From Aquabacterium sp. J223 (lineage in GTDB: Bacteria > Pseudomonadota > Gammaproteobacteria > Burkholderiales > Burkholderiaceae_C): DNA of 64,000 nt. The stretch is taken from the NCBI RefSeq assembly GCF_024666615.1, contig NZ_CP088297.1:3100001-3164000 (forward strand), written 5' to 3'. Position 1 is the stretch's first letter, and each line of letters begins with the position of its first letter. A program made the translations under genes and the position numbers. Below the pieces are notes generated by a model. The model was not told where the DNA came from. It did not search any database and saw nothing but the letters and a program-made list of their open reading frames with translations. Of the stretch, positions 36,088-44,831 are shown piece by piece.

Positions 36088-37499
36088 CCGCCCGCACCCT
36101 CTACCAGAAGCTGGTCGACTCGCACACCGTGGCGCGGCTGGACGAGCAGAACCTGCTGCTGTTCTGCGACCTGCACCTGATGAACGAGTACACCAGCCCG
36201 CAGGCGTTTGCGGGGCTGTACGAGCAGCACCGCAGCGTGCCGATGCCGGGCCAGAACGTGGCGGTCGTGAGCCACATCATCCCCACCCACCCGACCAAGT
36301 TCCGGGTCATCGCGGATCCTCCGTCGGCCCTGCAGGCGACGAACCTGAAGAAGAACTGCGACCACTTCGGCATCCCGCTGTTCGACACCAACGACGCCCT
36401 GCAGGGCATCGAGCACGTCGTCGCGCCCGAGCACGGGATGATCCGGCCCGGCATGGTGGTCATCTGCGGCGACAGCCACACGACGACCTACGGCGCCCTC
36501 GGCGCGCTCGGCTTCGGCATCGGCACCACCGAGGTCGAACACGTGCTCGCCACGCAGACGCTGGCCTACCGCCCGGCGAAGGACATGCGCATCCGGGTGG
36601 ACGGAGTGCTGCCGGTCGGCGTGACGTCCAAGGACCTCGTGCTCGCCATCATCGGCCGCATCGGTGCCCAGGGGGCACGCGGCTACGTCGTCGAGTTCTG
36701 CGGCACGGCGATCGACGCTCTGTCGATCGAGGCTCGCTTTACGCTCTGCAACATGACCGTCGAAGCAGGCTCGCGCGGCGCGTTGATCGCGCCGGACCAG
36801 AAGGCCGTCGACTACGTGCTGGCGCATGCGCCCGACATCGGGACCAAGCACCGCGAGGCCGCGCTCGCGTCCTGGCGGGACCTGCACTCCGACGCCGACG
36901 CCGCATTCGACGTCGAACACCGTTTCGATGCGAGCGAGGTCGTTCCGCACGTCACTTGGGGCACCAGCCCCGACCAGGTGACGGCGATCGACGGTCACAT
37001 GCCCCGGCTTCAGGATCTGCCAGAGGGACCGGTGCGCACCAGCGCACAGCGCGCGCTTCAGTACACGCGGCTGCAGGAAGGGACGGCGATCGAAGGAACG
37101 CCGGTCCAGCACGTGTTCATCGGCTCCTGCACTAACGGTCGGATCGAGGACCTGCGCGCCGCCGCCACGATCGTCCGTGGCCGCCACGTCGCGGACGGCG
37201 TGCGCGCCATGGTCGTGCCTGGCTCGGGGGCGGTGAAGGCGGCGGCCGAGGCAGAGGGACTCGACCGCGTCTTCCTCGACGCTGGCTTCGAATGGCGCCA
37301 ACCCGGCTGCTCGATGTGCCTCGCGATGAACGACGACGTGCTCGCCGAGGGCGTCCGCTGCGCCTCGACCACCAACCGCAACTTCGAGGGCCGCCAGGGT
37401 CGAGGGGCGATCACCCACCTGATGAGCCCGGCGATGGCCGCCGCCGCCGCCGTGACCGGCCGCATCACCGATGCCCGCACCCTGGAGACGCTGCCATGA
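36084..37499 (+). CDS. leuC: LeuC-like aconitase-family hydro-lyase, large subunit
   Basis: Large subunit of an isopropylmalate-isomerase-type enzyme, 471 residues. The three [4Fe-4S] ligands are visible as Cys349 (GSCTNGR), Cys409 and Cys412 (GCSMC). HGMIRPGMVVICGDSHTTTYGALG is present at about 115-140. The enzyme moves or adds water across a dicarboxylate double bond together with the small subunit encoded next. It may be a second leuCD set for leucine, but sitting in a mobile catabolic operon with a Bug receptor and dehalogenase it could instead act on maleate, citraconate or a similar acid. Overlaps both neighbours by four bases. Confidence 0.87.
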   Translation: MTARTLYQKLVDSHTVARLDEQNLLLFCDLHLMNEYTSPQAFAGLYEQHRSVPMPGQNVAVVSHIIPTHPTKFRVIADPPSALQATNLKKNCDHFGIPLFDTNDALQGIEHVVAPEHGMIRPGMVVICGDSHTTTYGALGALGFGIGTTEVEHVLATQTLAYRPAKDMRIRVDGVLPVGVTSKDLVLAIIGRIGAQGARGYVVEFCGTAIDALSIEARFTLCNMTVEAGSRGALIAPDQKAVDYVLAHAPDIGTKHREAALASWRDLHSDADAAFDVEHRFDASEVVPHVTWGTSPDQVTAIDGHMPRLQDLPEGPVRTSAQRALQYTRLQEGTAIEGTPVQHVFIGSCTNGRIEDLRAAATIVRGRHVADGVRAMVVPGSGAVKAAAEAEGLDRVFLDAGFEWRQPGCSMCLAMNDDVLAEGVRCASTTNRNFEGRQGRGAITHLMSPAMAAAAAVTGRITDARTLETLP

Positions 37500-38141
37500 C
37501 CGCACCCGTTGTCATCGAGGGCCGCGCCGCGGCGCTTCGCATCGAGAACCTCGACACCGACCAGATCATGCCCAAGCAGTTCCTGCGCGGCATCGACAAG
37601 TCCGGCCTCAAGGATGGCTTGCTGTACGACCTGCGCTTCGATGCCCAGGGCCAGCCGCGGCCCGATTTCGTGCTCAACCGACCGGCCTATGCCGACGCGT
37701 CGATCCTGGTCGGCGGCTCCAACTTCGGCTGCGGCTCGAGCCGCGAGCACGCGGTGTGGGGGGCTGCAGCAGTTTGGCATCCGCGCCATCGTCGCGTCGA
37801 GCTATGCGGAGATCTTCCACTCGAACGCGATGAACAACCGGCTGCTGCTGGTGACGCTGCCGCCCGAGCAGGTCGCCCGCCTGATGGACGACGCGGACGA
37901 TCTATCCGGCAACGGCGTGGCGATCGACATCTCGGCGCAGACCCTGCGCAGCCGCAGCGTGCAGGTGAGCTTCGAGCTGCTGCCCCGCCACCGGCGAATG
38001 TTCCTGGAGGGGTTGGACAGCATTGGCCTGTCGCTGACCTACCAGGACCAGATCGCCGCATTCGCCCGCAAGCACTGGGCCCGCTCGCCGTGGCTGAAGG
38101 ACGTGGCCGCCACCGCGCGGGCGCGGCTTGGCAACACCTGA
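37496..38141 (+). CDS. leuD: LeuD-like small subunit (one frameshift)
   Basis: Small subunit of the same hydro-lyase, about 214 residues. LDTDQIMPKQFL near the start and NFGCGSSREHAVWGL are hallmark LeuD segments. The frame breaks within the G6 run 37758-37763: deleting one G gives VWGLQQFGIRAIVASSYAEIF, the normal continuation. It is translationally coupled to leuC (ATGA overlap). A strong hairpin follows about 40 bp after the stop and probably ends the operon. Confidence 0.85.
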
Positions 38142-38606
38142 GGCATGTGGCGACGGTCCGCAGGACCGCCGCACCGGGTCGAGCGGCCGGCAGCCCTCAC
38201 GGGTGCCGGCCGCTTCGCAGCTTGGCGGGTATCAAGTCCACGCTGCCGCCTCGGCGACGGTGAATGCCGTCATGTTGACGATGCGCCGCACCGTGGCCGA
38301 AGGCGTCAGCACGTGCGCGGCCTTGTCTACCTCCAGCAGGAGGGACCGATCCCAATGCCGCGCCCGGCGACGCCCTAAGCGGGTTGTATGCGATGCACCG
38401 GAAGGACGACTGTCGGCCACAACCTGTCCGTCGCCAGTGGCCGCTATCGGGTACGTTTCAAGTTGCCAAGCTCGGCCGCGCCGAGGCGGATGAGTTCATT
38501 GCCGAAGTCTGTTCGTTGGCGGCCCGTGGTCGCAGACCAGCCACGGGCGCAGGCAGTGCCTGGGACAAGCGCCCAGGGTGTGTCCTCCTAGGCGTCATGC
38601 GCAGAG
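38142..38606. other. Gap between leuD and amidase genes
   Basis: Contains an 11-bp perfect stem AGCGGCCGGCA/TGCCGGCCGCT at 38182-38214 without a T-run, which is the likely end of the leuCD operon transcript. A 62-codon minus-strand frame at 38232-38420 (RSLLLEVDKAAHVLTPSATV) looks protein-like and may be a fragment of a lost gene, but I cannot name the family. Confidence 0.5.
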
Positions 38607-40016
38607 TCAAAGCGTCGGATGCAGGTCGCGCACCGTGCTCACGCTCTCCAGCAGCGAGGCCACATGCAGGATGGTCGACTCCGCGAGCCAACTGCCCACG
38701 AGCTGAACGTTGATGGGCATCCCTTCCTTGCTCGTTCCGAAGCGCATCGAGATGCCGGGCAGGCCGGTCACGTTCAGGGGAACGGTGGCGCCTTGCAGGT
38801 AGGTGGCATCGACCTTCTGGCCGTCGATGACGAACTCGGCGACGCCGTGCTTGTGTGCCGGTATCGGCAGGACATGCGTGAGTAGCACGTCGAAGTTCTT
38901 GAAGTACTCGGCGTAGCCGTCGCGGATGCGTTCGGCAGCCTGCTCAGCGTCGATGTAGTCGCTCATCGACGTATCGGGCAATCCCAGCATCGTCTTGGCC
39001 ATCTTGTAGAGCTCGTCCGCGCTGCGGCCGGCCGTCGCCTCGGCGAACGCGGGCTTCATTTCCATGACGTGCAGGCGGTTGAAGACGTCGAGTGCGAAGT
39101 CCTTCTCGAGCGCCGGGATGCCAACGGCTTCCACATGCAGGCCCAGACCCTTGAGCGCATTGGCCGCGGCCACGACCGTCGCCTTGACTTCTGCGTCGAC
39201 GGGGCCGAAGCCGGGGCCGGTCATGTATCCCACGCGCAGCTGGCGGTGCGGCTGGCGACCGATACCCGCGTCGAAGGCGGCGGCGCTCGTCGAAAACGCG
39301 TCCTTGCCGTCCGGCCCGGCAAGCTGCGAGAACGCCAGCGCCAGGTCGCGGATGCTGCGCGCCATCGGGCCGACGTGCCAGAAGCGGCGCGGCGCGCGCG
39401 GCCAGATACCGGTCATCGGGACGCGACCATGGGTTGCCTTCAGCGAGACGATGCCCGTCTGAGCCGCCGGGCCGCGCACGGAGATGGCCAGGTCGGTACC
39501 GAGACCGATGGGGGACATGCCGGCAGCGATGGCGGCCGATTCGCCGCCGCTGGAGCCGCCAGGCGTGCGGGTCAGGTCCCACGGATTGTTCGAGCGGCCG
39601 CTGAGCAGGTTGTCACTCTCGATCCAGTATGAGAACTCAGGAAGGTTCGTCTTGGCCAACAGGATGCCGCCGGCCTCCTTCAGGCGGGCCACGCTCTCGG
39701 CGTCGGCATCGGGCTTGCGACCCTTGAAGATGGGAGAGCCGCGCTGCGTCAGCACATTGGCGGTGTCGATGGAGTCCTTCGCGGTGAAGGGCACGCCATG
39801 CAGCGGGCCGACTTCCTTGCCTTCCTTGAGTGCCACGTCCGCGGCCAGGGCCGCCTGCAGTGCGCCATCCGCGAGGGTCACGATGGCATTGACCTTGGGG
39901 TCGACCACCTCGATTCGGTCGAGGTGCGCCTGCACGACTTCCACGGAGGACAGTTCGCGCGTACGGATGAGTTCTGCCAGCTTGGTGGCGTCGAGGAAGG
40001 TGATGTCGGAGTTCAT
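38607..40016 (-). CDS. Amidase-signature-family amidase
   Basis: Amidase of 469 residues. The Ser-cisSer-Lys triad regions are present: Lys in GVPFTAKDS (near 83), GGSSGGESA (near 158) and the nucleophile region GTDLAISVRGPAA, where the usual GGSIR is AISVR but the serine is kept. A C-terminal IPAHKHG and VPLNVTGLPGISMRFG complete the family core. ATG at 40016 follows GAAAGGAC. Cytoplasmic; hydrolyses an unknown amide. Divergent from a TetR regulator with a palindrome between them. Confidence 0.9.
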   Translation of the reverse strand: MNSDITFLDATKLAELIRTRELSSVEVVQAHLDRIEVVDPKVNAIVTLADGALQAALAADVALKEGKEVGPLHGVPFTAKDSIDTANVLTQRGSPIFKGRKPDADAESVARLKEAGGILLAKTNLPEFSYWIESDNLLSGRSNNPWDLTRTPGGSSGGESAAIAAGMSPIGLGTDLAISVRGPAAQTGIVSLKATHGRVPMTGIWPRAPRRFWHVGPMARSIRDLALAFSQLAGPDGKDAFSTSAAAFDAGIGRQPHRQLRVGYMTGPGFGPVDAEVKATVVAAANALKGLGLHVEAVGIPALEKDFALDVFNRLHVMEMKPAFAEATAGRSADELYKMAKTMLGLPDTSMSDYIDAEQAAERIRDGYAEYFKNFDVLLTHVLPIPAHKHGVAEFVIDGQKVDATYLQGATVPLNVTGLPGISMRFGTSKEGMPINVQLVGSWLAESTILHVASLLESVSTVRDLHPTL

Positions 40017-40037
40017 GGAAGTCCTTTCAGATTTATA

Positions 40038-40053
40038 TACCAACCACTTGGTA
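40038..40053. promoter_or_regulatory. TetR-type operator palindrome
   Basis: TACCAA-CCAC-TTGGTA is a perfect 6-bp inverted repeat lying 22 bp before the amidase ATG and upstream of the divergent TetR gene. Its position over the amidase promoter suggests repression by the TetR protein. The surrounding sequence is AT-rich. Confidence 0.7.
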
Positions 40054-40115
40054 GATGAATGATAAAGGCTAGAATTTGGACTTGTCAACACCCGCTTGTC
40101 GAAGAGGTATTTGAG

Positions 40116-40691
40116 GTGGGCCGGAAGCCAGACCCGAACAACGCTCGCGAAGCCATCCTGGAGGCCGCCAAGAAGGCGGCGCAGTCTCGTGGCTATGCGG
40201 GCTTGAACTTCCGTGAGCTGGCGGAAGAGGTCGGCGTCAAGCACGCCAGCCTGTACTACCACTTCGACACCAAAGGTGACTTGGCGGCTGCTGTTGCCAA
40301 GCGCTACTGGGAGAACACCGCAGCGAGACTCGAAGCGATGGCTGCCGAGTCGCCAAGTCCCGATGAGGCGCTGCGCCGGTATCCGGAGATCTTTCGCAAG
40401 TCACTCCAGGATGCAAACCGCATGTGCTTGGCAAGCTTCATGTCTGCGGAGTACGACGACCTGCCTGAAGCGGTCAAGACGGAGGTGCAACGGTTCGCCG
40501 ATGTCAACGTCGCTTGGTTGACCAAGACGCTCGTCGCAACTGGACTTGCTCGGGATGTCAGCGAGCAGAGAGCCAAGGCAATCTACGCCGCCGTCGCTGG
40601 CGCCCAGCTCATGGCGAGAGGCCGCTCCGACATTGCGCTCTTTGATGCGCTGATGGACGGCTATCGAAGCGCCGGACTGCTGCCAGCATAG
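40116..40691 (+). CDS. TetR-family regulator of the amidase gene
   Basis: TetR repressor of 191 residues. The DNA-binding domain shows GLNFRELAEEVGVKHASLYYHF, with the HTH at about residues 28-48, followed by a helical ligand domain. I chose GTG at 40116 (preceded by GAAGAGG) because the protein then begins GRKPDPNNAREAI like its relatives; an ATG at 40059 would add 19 unlikely residues. Divergent from the amidase, with a palindromic candidate operator in between. Ligand unknown, possibly an amide substrate. Confidence 0.87.
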   Translation: MGRKPDPNNAREAILEAAKKAAQSRGYAGLNFRELAEEVGVKHASLYYHFDTKGDLAAAVAKRYWENTAARLEAMAAESPSPDEALRRYPEIFRKSLQDANRMCLASFMSAEYDDLPEAVKTEVQRFADVNVAWLTKTLVATGLARDVSEQRAKAIYAAVAGAQLMARGRSDIALFDALMDGYRSAGLLPA

Positions 40692-41043
40692 GCAGCCGGG
40701 GAACCAGAAGTTCACGCTCTCGTTCGCGCCGGCGCCCGTCGCTTCGCTTGCCTGGTGGGCTAACGGGACTCCCCCAGATTGAACTTTCCGAACGACTGGC
40801 ATGTGGCGGCCAAATCGCAATCGAGCTACCGCTGTGGGTCGGCAGCGTCAGTTCGGTCCCAGTGGTAAGCAGTCGGCCGCGGAGCGCCAGACTGCCTCGA
40901 GCACCGCCTACGGCCCCTCCACCTCGTACTGCTCACATTCGAGCGTCCCGCGGTTGCGAGGTCCAACGGCTGCTAGATGGCAGACAGCGTGAGTTCACCC
41001 TTGGTGCTTGACCGGCCGGAACCGCTGCATACCGGTCGTCCAC
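40692..41043. other. 350-bp gap before the integrase
   Basis: The TetR and integrase genes converge on this stretch. I see no gene, repeat or clear terminator in it. Confidence 0.4.
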
Positions 41044-42606
41044 CTACTTCGGATGCAGGTGCGTTAGATCAAGCCCTTTGATCTGAAGGTTGCGCATAGC
41101 CGCGACCTGTGGCTCAAGCGGATAGAAGATGTCCCCGTAAGCCTCCACGATCTCGTTCGTGGGCGTGTGCCCAATGATTGCCTCACGCACCTCAGGCGGG
41201 ATACCAGAGGCAGCCTTCTGCTTGCACACAGCGACGAAGCTATGCCGAAACGAGTGAAAGACCCGTGACGGATCGGTAATTCCAAGCTGGTGGAGATAGC
41301 GCCCGAACCAGGTCGAAAACGTCGTGCCCAGCTTGTTGTAGGCGTCTCGCTTCAGCATGGGGAACAGCCGCCCTGCCTTCACGCTTGCGACGTAGTCAAG
41401 GAAGCCCAGCCTGACCAACTCCTCGTGAAGCGGCACCTGCCGCACGGAGCTGCTGTTCTTGACCTGCCGCTGCCCCTCAGCGTGGATGACGAGGTAGTGC
41501 CCGTGCTCCTCATCCTTGCGGACGTCTTCCGCGTGGAGCTGCGCCAATTCCTCAAGCCGTGCCCCCTGGAACAGCGACAGCAACGGCAGCCAGTACTGAG
41601 ACGCGCCGAGCGACTTGCGCGGCACGAAGCCCGGCTGGTAGACCGGTCCCGTGAAGATGGTGTTCAGCTCCGCAACGGTGAACGGCAGCCTGGTGCGGCT
41701 CTTCAGTTCGACCTCGTCAAGCGCCACCTCCACCCCATCGAACGGGTTGACGCTGATCTTGCCGTCCTTGCGGGCACATTCGAAAGCGGCGCGCAGGAAC
41801 CCGATGCACTTGGCCACCGTGCGACGCGACGCCTTGCCACTGTCGATGAACCGGTTGCGAAAGCTCACGGCATCCTGCTTGGTCAGCATCGCCGGGGTGG
41901 TGGCGGTGGTTCGGGCCTTAAGTTCCTCGAACGCCTGCTCGAAGGCACGCACCGTCTTCAGCGGTCGGTTGGGCTTCCACCCTTTCCACAGCCGGAACAC
42001 GTCGTCGTAGGTCAGCGCGTCGAGCGGTAGCAGCGGGATGTCGACGGACTCGCCCCTGCGGCGGCGCAGGATCGCGTCGTACACCTCGATCTCGGCCTGC
42101 TGGAAGCGCCTGGCCAAGCGCTCATACGCAGAGCCGCGAGGCACCCGCAGGTCGATGGACGTTAGAAACGCGTCCAGGCTGCGGTACACGTCGCCGAGGA
42201 AGCCGCGCGCGTAGTTGTCGCGCAGCAACGGCATCCAGTCGCTCAGGATGTCCAGATCGAGCTGCCGCGCGCTGGCGTCGAGGCCGCGGATGCGCTGCAA
42301 CTCGTCGTCAGCCAGCATCGAGGACCGGAACCGCAGGCACAAGGCCTCGATGTCGGCGTCGCTCAGGTGAAAGATCGCACCGCTGTAGCCGTCAACCAGG
42401 CGACGGGTCTGCCTGGCCAGCGCCGTGAACTCGCGCTCGAGTTGTTCTTTGTGCTCGACGGCGCGTCGATGCGCCTCGCGCTCGTCGCCCGTCTTCAGGC
42501 TGACCGACACCATCTTGCGTCCGTAGGCGCTGATCAGCTCCTTCGGCACGCGGGCGCGGAAGTAGTAGACCGCGCCGCGACGGGTGATGTGGTGGGTGCT
42601 GGGCAT
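41044..42606 (-). CDS. int: Tyrosine integrase of the genomic island
   Basis: Site-specific recombinase of 520 residues. The N-terminal part (HHITRRGAVYYFRARVP) matches the DUF6538-type domain of large island integrases. Catalytic residues are readable: Arg350 (GARLEEL), His451-x-x-Arg454 (HSFRHSF), His480 (IGHTP) and Tyr490 (VEAYGD). I prefer ATG at 42606; the frame can extend to 42645, but that extension runs through the island-end repeat. It lies about 100 bp from the tRNA-Ala target and reads away from it, as usual for integrases that excise and insert such islands. Confidence 0.93.
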   Translation of the reverse strand: MPSTHHITRRGAVYYFRARVPKELISAYGRKMVSVSLKTGDEREAHRRAVEHKEQLEREFTALARQTRRLVDGYSGAIFHLSDADIEALCLRFRSSMLADDELQRIRGLDASARQLDLDILSDWMPLLRDNYARGFLGDVYRSLDAFLTSIDLRVPRGSAYERLARRFQQAEIEVYDAILRRRRGESVDIPLLPLDALTYDDVFRLWKGWKPNRPLKTVRAFEQAFEELKARTTATTPAMLTKQDAVSFRNRFIDSGKASRRTVAKCIGFLRAAFECARKDGKISVNPFDGVEVALDEVELKSRTRLPFTVAELNTIFTGPVYQPGFVPRKSLGASQYWLPLLSLFQGARLEELAQLHAEDVRKDEEHGHYLVIHAEGQRQVKNSSSVRQVPLHEELVRLGFLDYVASVKAGRLFPMLKRDAYNKLGTTFSTWFGRYLHQLGITDPSRVFHSFRHSFVAVCKQKAASGIPPEVREAIIGHTPTNEIVEAYGDIFYPLEPQVAAMRNLQIKGLDLTHLHPK

Positions 42607-42621
42607 GGGCCGAAAAGCAGT

Positions 42622-42644
42622 TTGTGCATCAGTTGTGTGCACCA
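42622..42644. repeat. Right end repeat, putative integrase arm site
   Basis: This 23-nt copy matches 8188-8210 at 21 of 23 positions in the same orientation. It lies between the integrase start and the tRNA, overlapping the integrase promoter region, so binding there could couple recombination and integrase expression. An imperfect inverted repeat CTTGAGTTCCC/GGGAATCAAG follows at about 42671-42693. Confidence 0.55.
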
Positions 42645-42708
42645 CTTGCTATCGACCGGGCCGGCCAAGGCTTGAGTTCCCTGGGGAATCAAGCACTTAG
42701 CGCTGTTT

Positions 42709-42784
<76 letters not shown>

Positions 42785-42818
42785 GAAAAGCCGCGCAGTG
42801 TAGCACTGCGCGAAGCGC

Positions 42819-43793
42819 TCACAGATCGAGCACCAGACGCTCCGACTTGGCACGCGAGCAGCAGGGCAGGAACTGGTCGTTGGCGGCCTGTTCCTCGGGG
42901 GTGAGGTACAGGTCCTTGTGCTCGACCTCGCCCTCGAGCACGCGGGTGAGGCAGGTGCCGCACACGCCCTGCTCGCACGACACCGGCACGAAGACGCCGT
43001 TGGCCTCCAGTGCCTGCACCACGGTCTGCGCGGCCTCGACGCGGATGACCGCGCCGCTGCTCTTGATCACCACGTCGAAGTGCCGGTCGGCGGCGGAGTG
43101 GGCCTCGACGCCGGCGAAGTACTCGTAGTGCACGTTGGCCTCGGGCCAGCCGGCATCGGCGGCCTGGGCTCGCACCGCCTCCAGGAAGCCCTTCGGGCCG
43201 CAGACGTAGAGGTGCGTGCCGGCCGCGGGCGACTTCAGCGCCGACGGCAGGTCCAGCTTCTGCTCGGCCGCGCCGTCGTCGTGGTGGAACAGCACCTTGT
43301 CGGCGAAGCCGCTGGCGCGGATGCGCTCGGTGAAGGCGGTGCGCGCCGGCGAGCGGCAGGCGTAGTGGAAGGTGAAGTCGCGGCCCAGCGCATGCAGCCG
43401 CTCGGCCATCGCCAGGATGGGGGTGACGCCGATGCCGCCGGCGAACAGCAGGCTGCGCGGGGCGTCCTCGACCAGCGGGAAGTGGTTCTTCGGCGCGCTG
43501 ATCTGCAGCGTGTCGCCTTCCTTCAGCCCGTCGTGCATGGCCACCGAGCCGCCGCGGCTGGCCGGGTCGCGCAGCACGCCGATGAGGTAGCGGTGGCGCT
43601 CGCCGGGCGGGTTGCACAGCGAATACTGGCGCAGCAGGCCGCCGGGGGCGTGCACGTCGATGTGCGCGCCGGCGTCGAAGGCCGGCAGTTCGCTGCCGTC
43701 GGCGGCGACCAGCTCGAAGCCGGCAATGCCCTCGGCCTCGACGGTCTTGCGCGCCACGCGCACGGTCAGCAGGGAAGTTGTCTCGTTGGTCAT
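42819..43793 (-). CDS. Phthalate-dioxygenase-reductase-type ferredoxin oxidoreductase
   Basis: Flavin reductase of 324 residues in the VanB/PDR arrangement: FMN-binding barrel (GLLRQYSLCNPP, residues about 50-65), NAD domain (FAGGIGVTPILAM and YVCGPKGFL), and a C-terminal plant-type [2Fe-2S] domain with CEQGVCGTC and a fourth Cys in FLPCCS. It passes electrons from NAD(P)H to a Rieske oxygenase. No oxygenase partner is adjacent in this window. ATG at 43793 or GTG at 43796 can start it. First gene of the right chromosomal arm; an IclR regulator lies upstream. Confidence 0.9.
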   Translation of the reverse strand: MTNETTSLLTVRVARKTVEAEGIAGFELVAADGSELPAFDAGAHIDVHAPGGLLRQYSLCNPPGERHRYLIGVLRDPASRGGSVAMHDGLKEGDTLQISAPKNHFPLVEDAPRSLLFAGGIGVTPILAMAERLHALGRDFTFHYACRSPARTAFTERIRASGFADKVLFHHDDGAAEQKLDLPSALKSPAAGTHLYVCGPKGFLEAVRAQAADAGWPEANVHYEYFAGVEAHSAADRHFDVVIKSSGAVIRVEAAQTVVQALEANGVFVPVSCEQGVCGTCLTRVLEGEVEHKDLYLTPEEQAANDQFLPCCSRAKSERLVLDL

Positions 43794-43898
43794 CACGCCA
43801 CCTCAAGGAAACGCCGGGCGGCCCCAGGTTTCCTTGCCCCTTGGGGGGCAGGGCGGGCGATCGCTCGGCCTGGGGCTTTCAGAAGGGCGGCAATGGTA

Positions 43899-44820
43899 TC
43901 AACGCGGGGGCATGGCCGCGGCCAGCAGCTGGCCGGCCAGCTCGCGGGCGGTGCTGCGCAGCAGCGGCAGCCGTTCGGCCGCGATCCCGGCCGCGCCATG
44001 GCGCTCGGCTTCGGTGCCGGTCACCAGCGCGGCCACCGGCCGGCCGTCGTCGCCCGGCACCGGCACGGCCACCAGCCGCAGCTCCAGCGGCAGCAGGCGG
44101 TCGACGACGGCATGGCCCTGCTCGCGCACCTGCCGCACGCGCTGCACCAGGTCGTCGGGCAGGCCCCACGTCCGCTGGGAGCGGTGGCCGCAGCGCTTCG
44201 CGGGCGCAGTAGCCCGCCACCGCCGCGTCGTCCTGGCCGGCCAGGAAGACCAGCCCCGCGGCACTGGCGTGCAGCGGCTCGCGGTGGCCCAGGTTGGGCG
44301 GCTGCTCGTCGGGCGTGCGCGACACGGGGAAGTTGGAGGTGCAGGCCACCGTCGACACGTCGCCGTCCGGCAGCACCAGCATGCAGAAGCCCTGCAGCGC
44401 CTGGCTCAGCCGCGCGACCAGCGGCCGCGCGATGTGCGTGAGCTGGGTCGACGACAGGTAGCCGTGGGCGAAGGTCAGCACGCGCGGCGCCAGGCGGTAC
44501 TGCACGCCGTCCTGCTGCACGTAGCCCAGCACCTGCAGCGTGTGCAGCAGCCGCCGCACCGCCGCGCGGTGCAGGTGGGTGCGGTGGCTGACCTGCGCGA
44601 TGGTGAGCGGGCGGCGCTGCTCACGGAAGGCGTGCAGCACCGACAGACCACGCGCGAAGGCCATGACGAAGCCGCGGTCGCCCGACCAGGGCTGCAGTTC
44701 CTCGGCCACGGTGCCGGGCGGCGGGCTGGTGCCGAATTGCACCCGCGCCAGGCGCAGCTGCGCCTCGTCGCATTCCGGCACGTCGGACACGTCCGGCAGG
44801 TCGTGCGGCGACGCGGCCAT
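43899..44820 (-). CDS. IclR-family regulator (one frameshift)
   Basis: IclR regulator of about 306 residues. The N-terminal winged HTH (PLTIAQVSHRTHLHRAAVRRLLHTL, around residues 72-96) and the effector domain (ARPLVARLSQAL, SAAGLVFLAG) are in one frame; the end (WGLPDDLVQRVRQVREQG and VAVPVPGDDGRPVAAL) is in another. The break lies near 44164-44180 and needs one base removed. IclR proteins often control aromatic catabolism, which fits the adjacent oxygenase reductase. Start ATG at 44820. Confidence 0.83.
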
Positions 44821-44831
44821 CGTTCGTGGGG

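Noticed and set aside
38232-38420. 62-codon minus-strand frame between leuD and amidase
   Set aside because: RSLLLEVDKAAHVLTPSATV looks protein-like, but I could not assign a family or a ribosome site; it is only mentioned in the gap entry.
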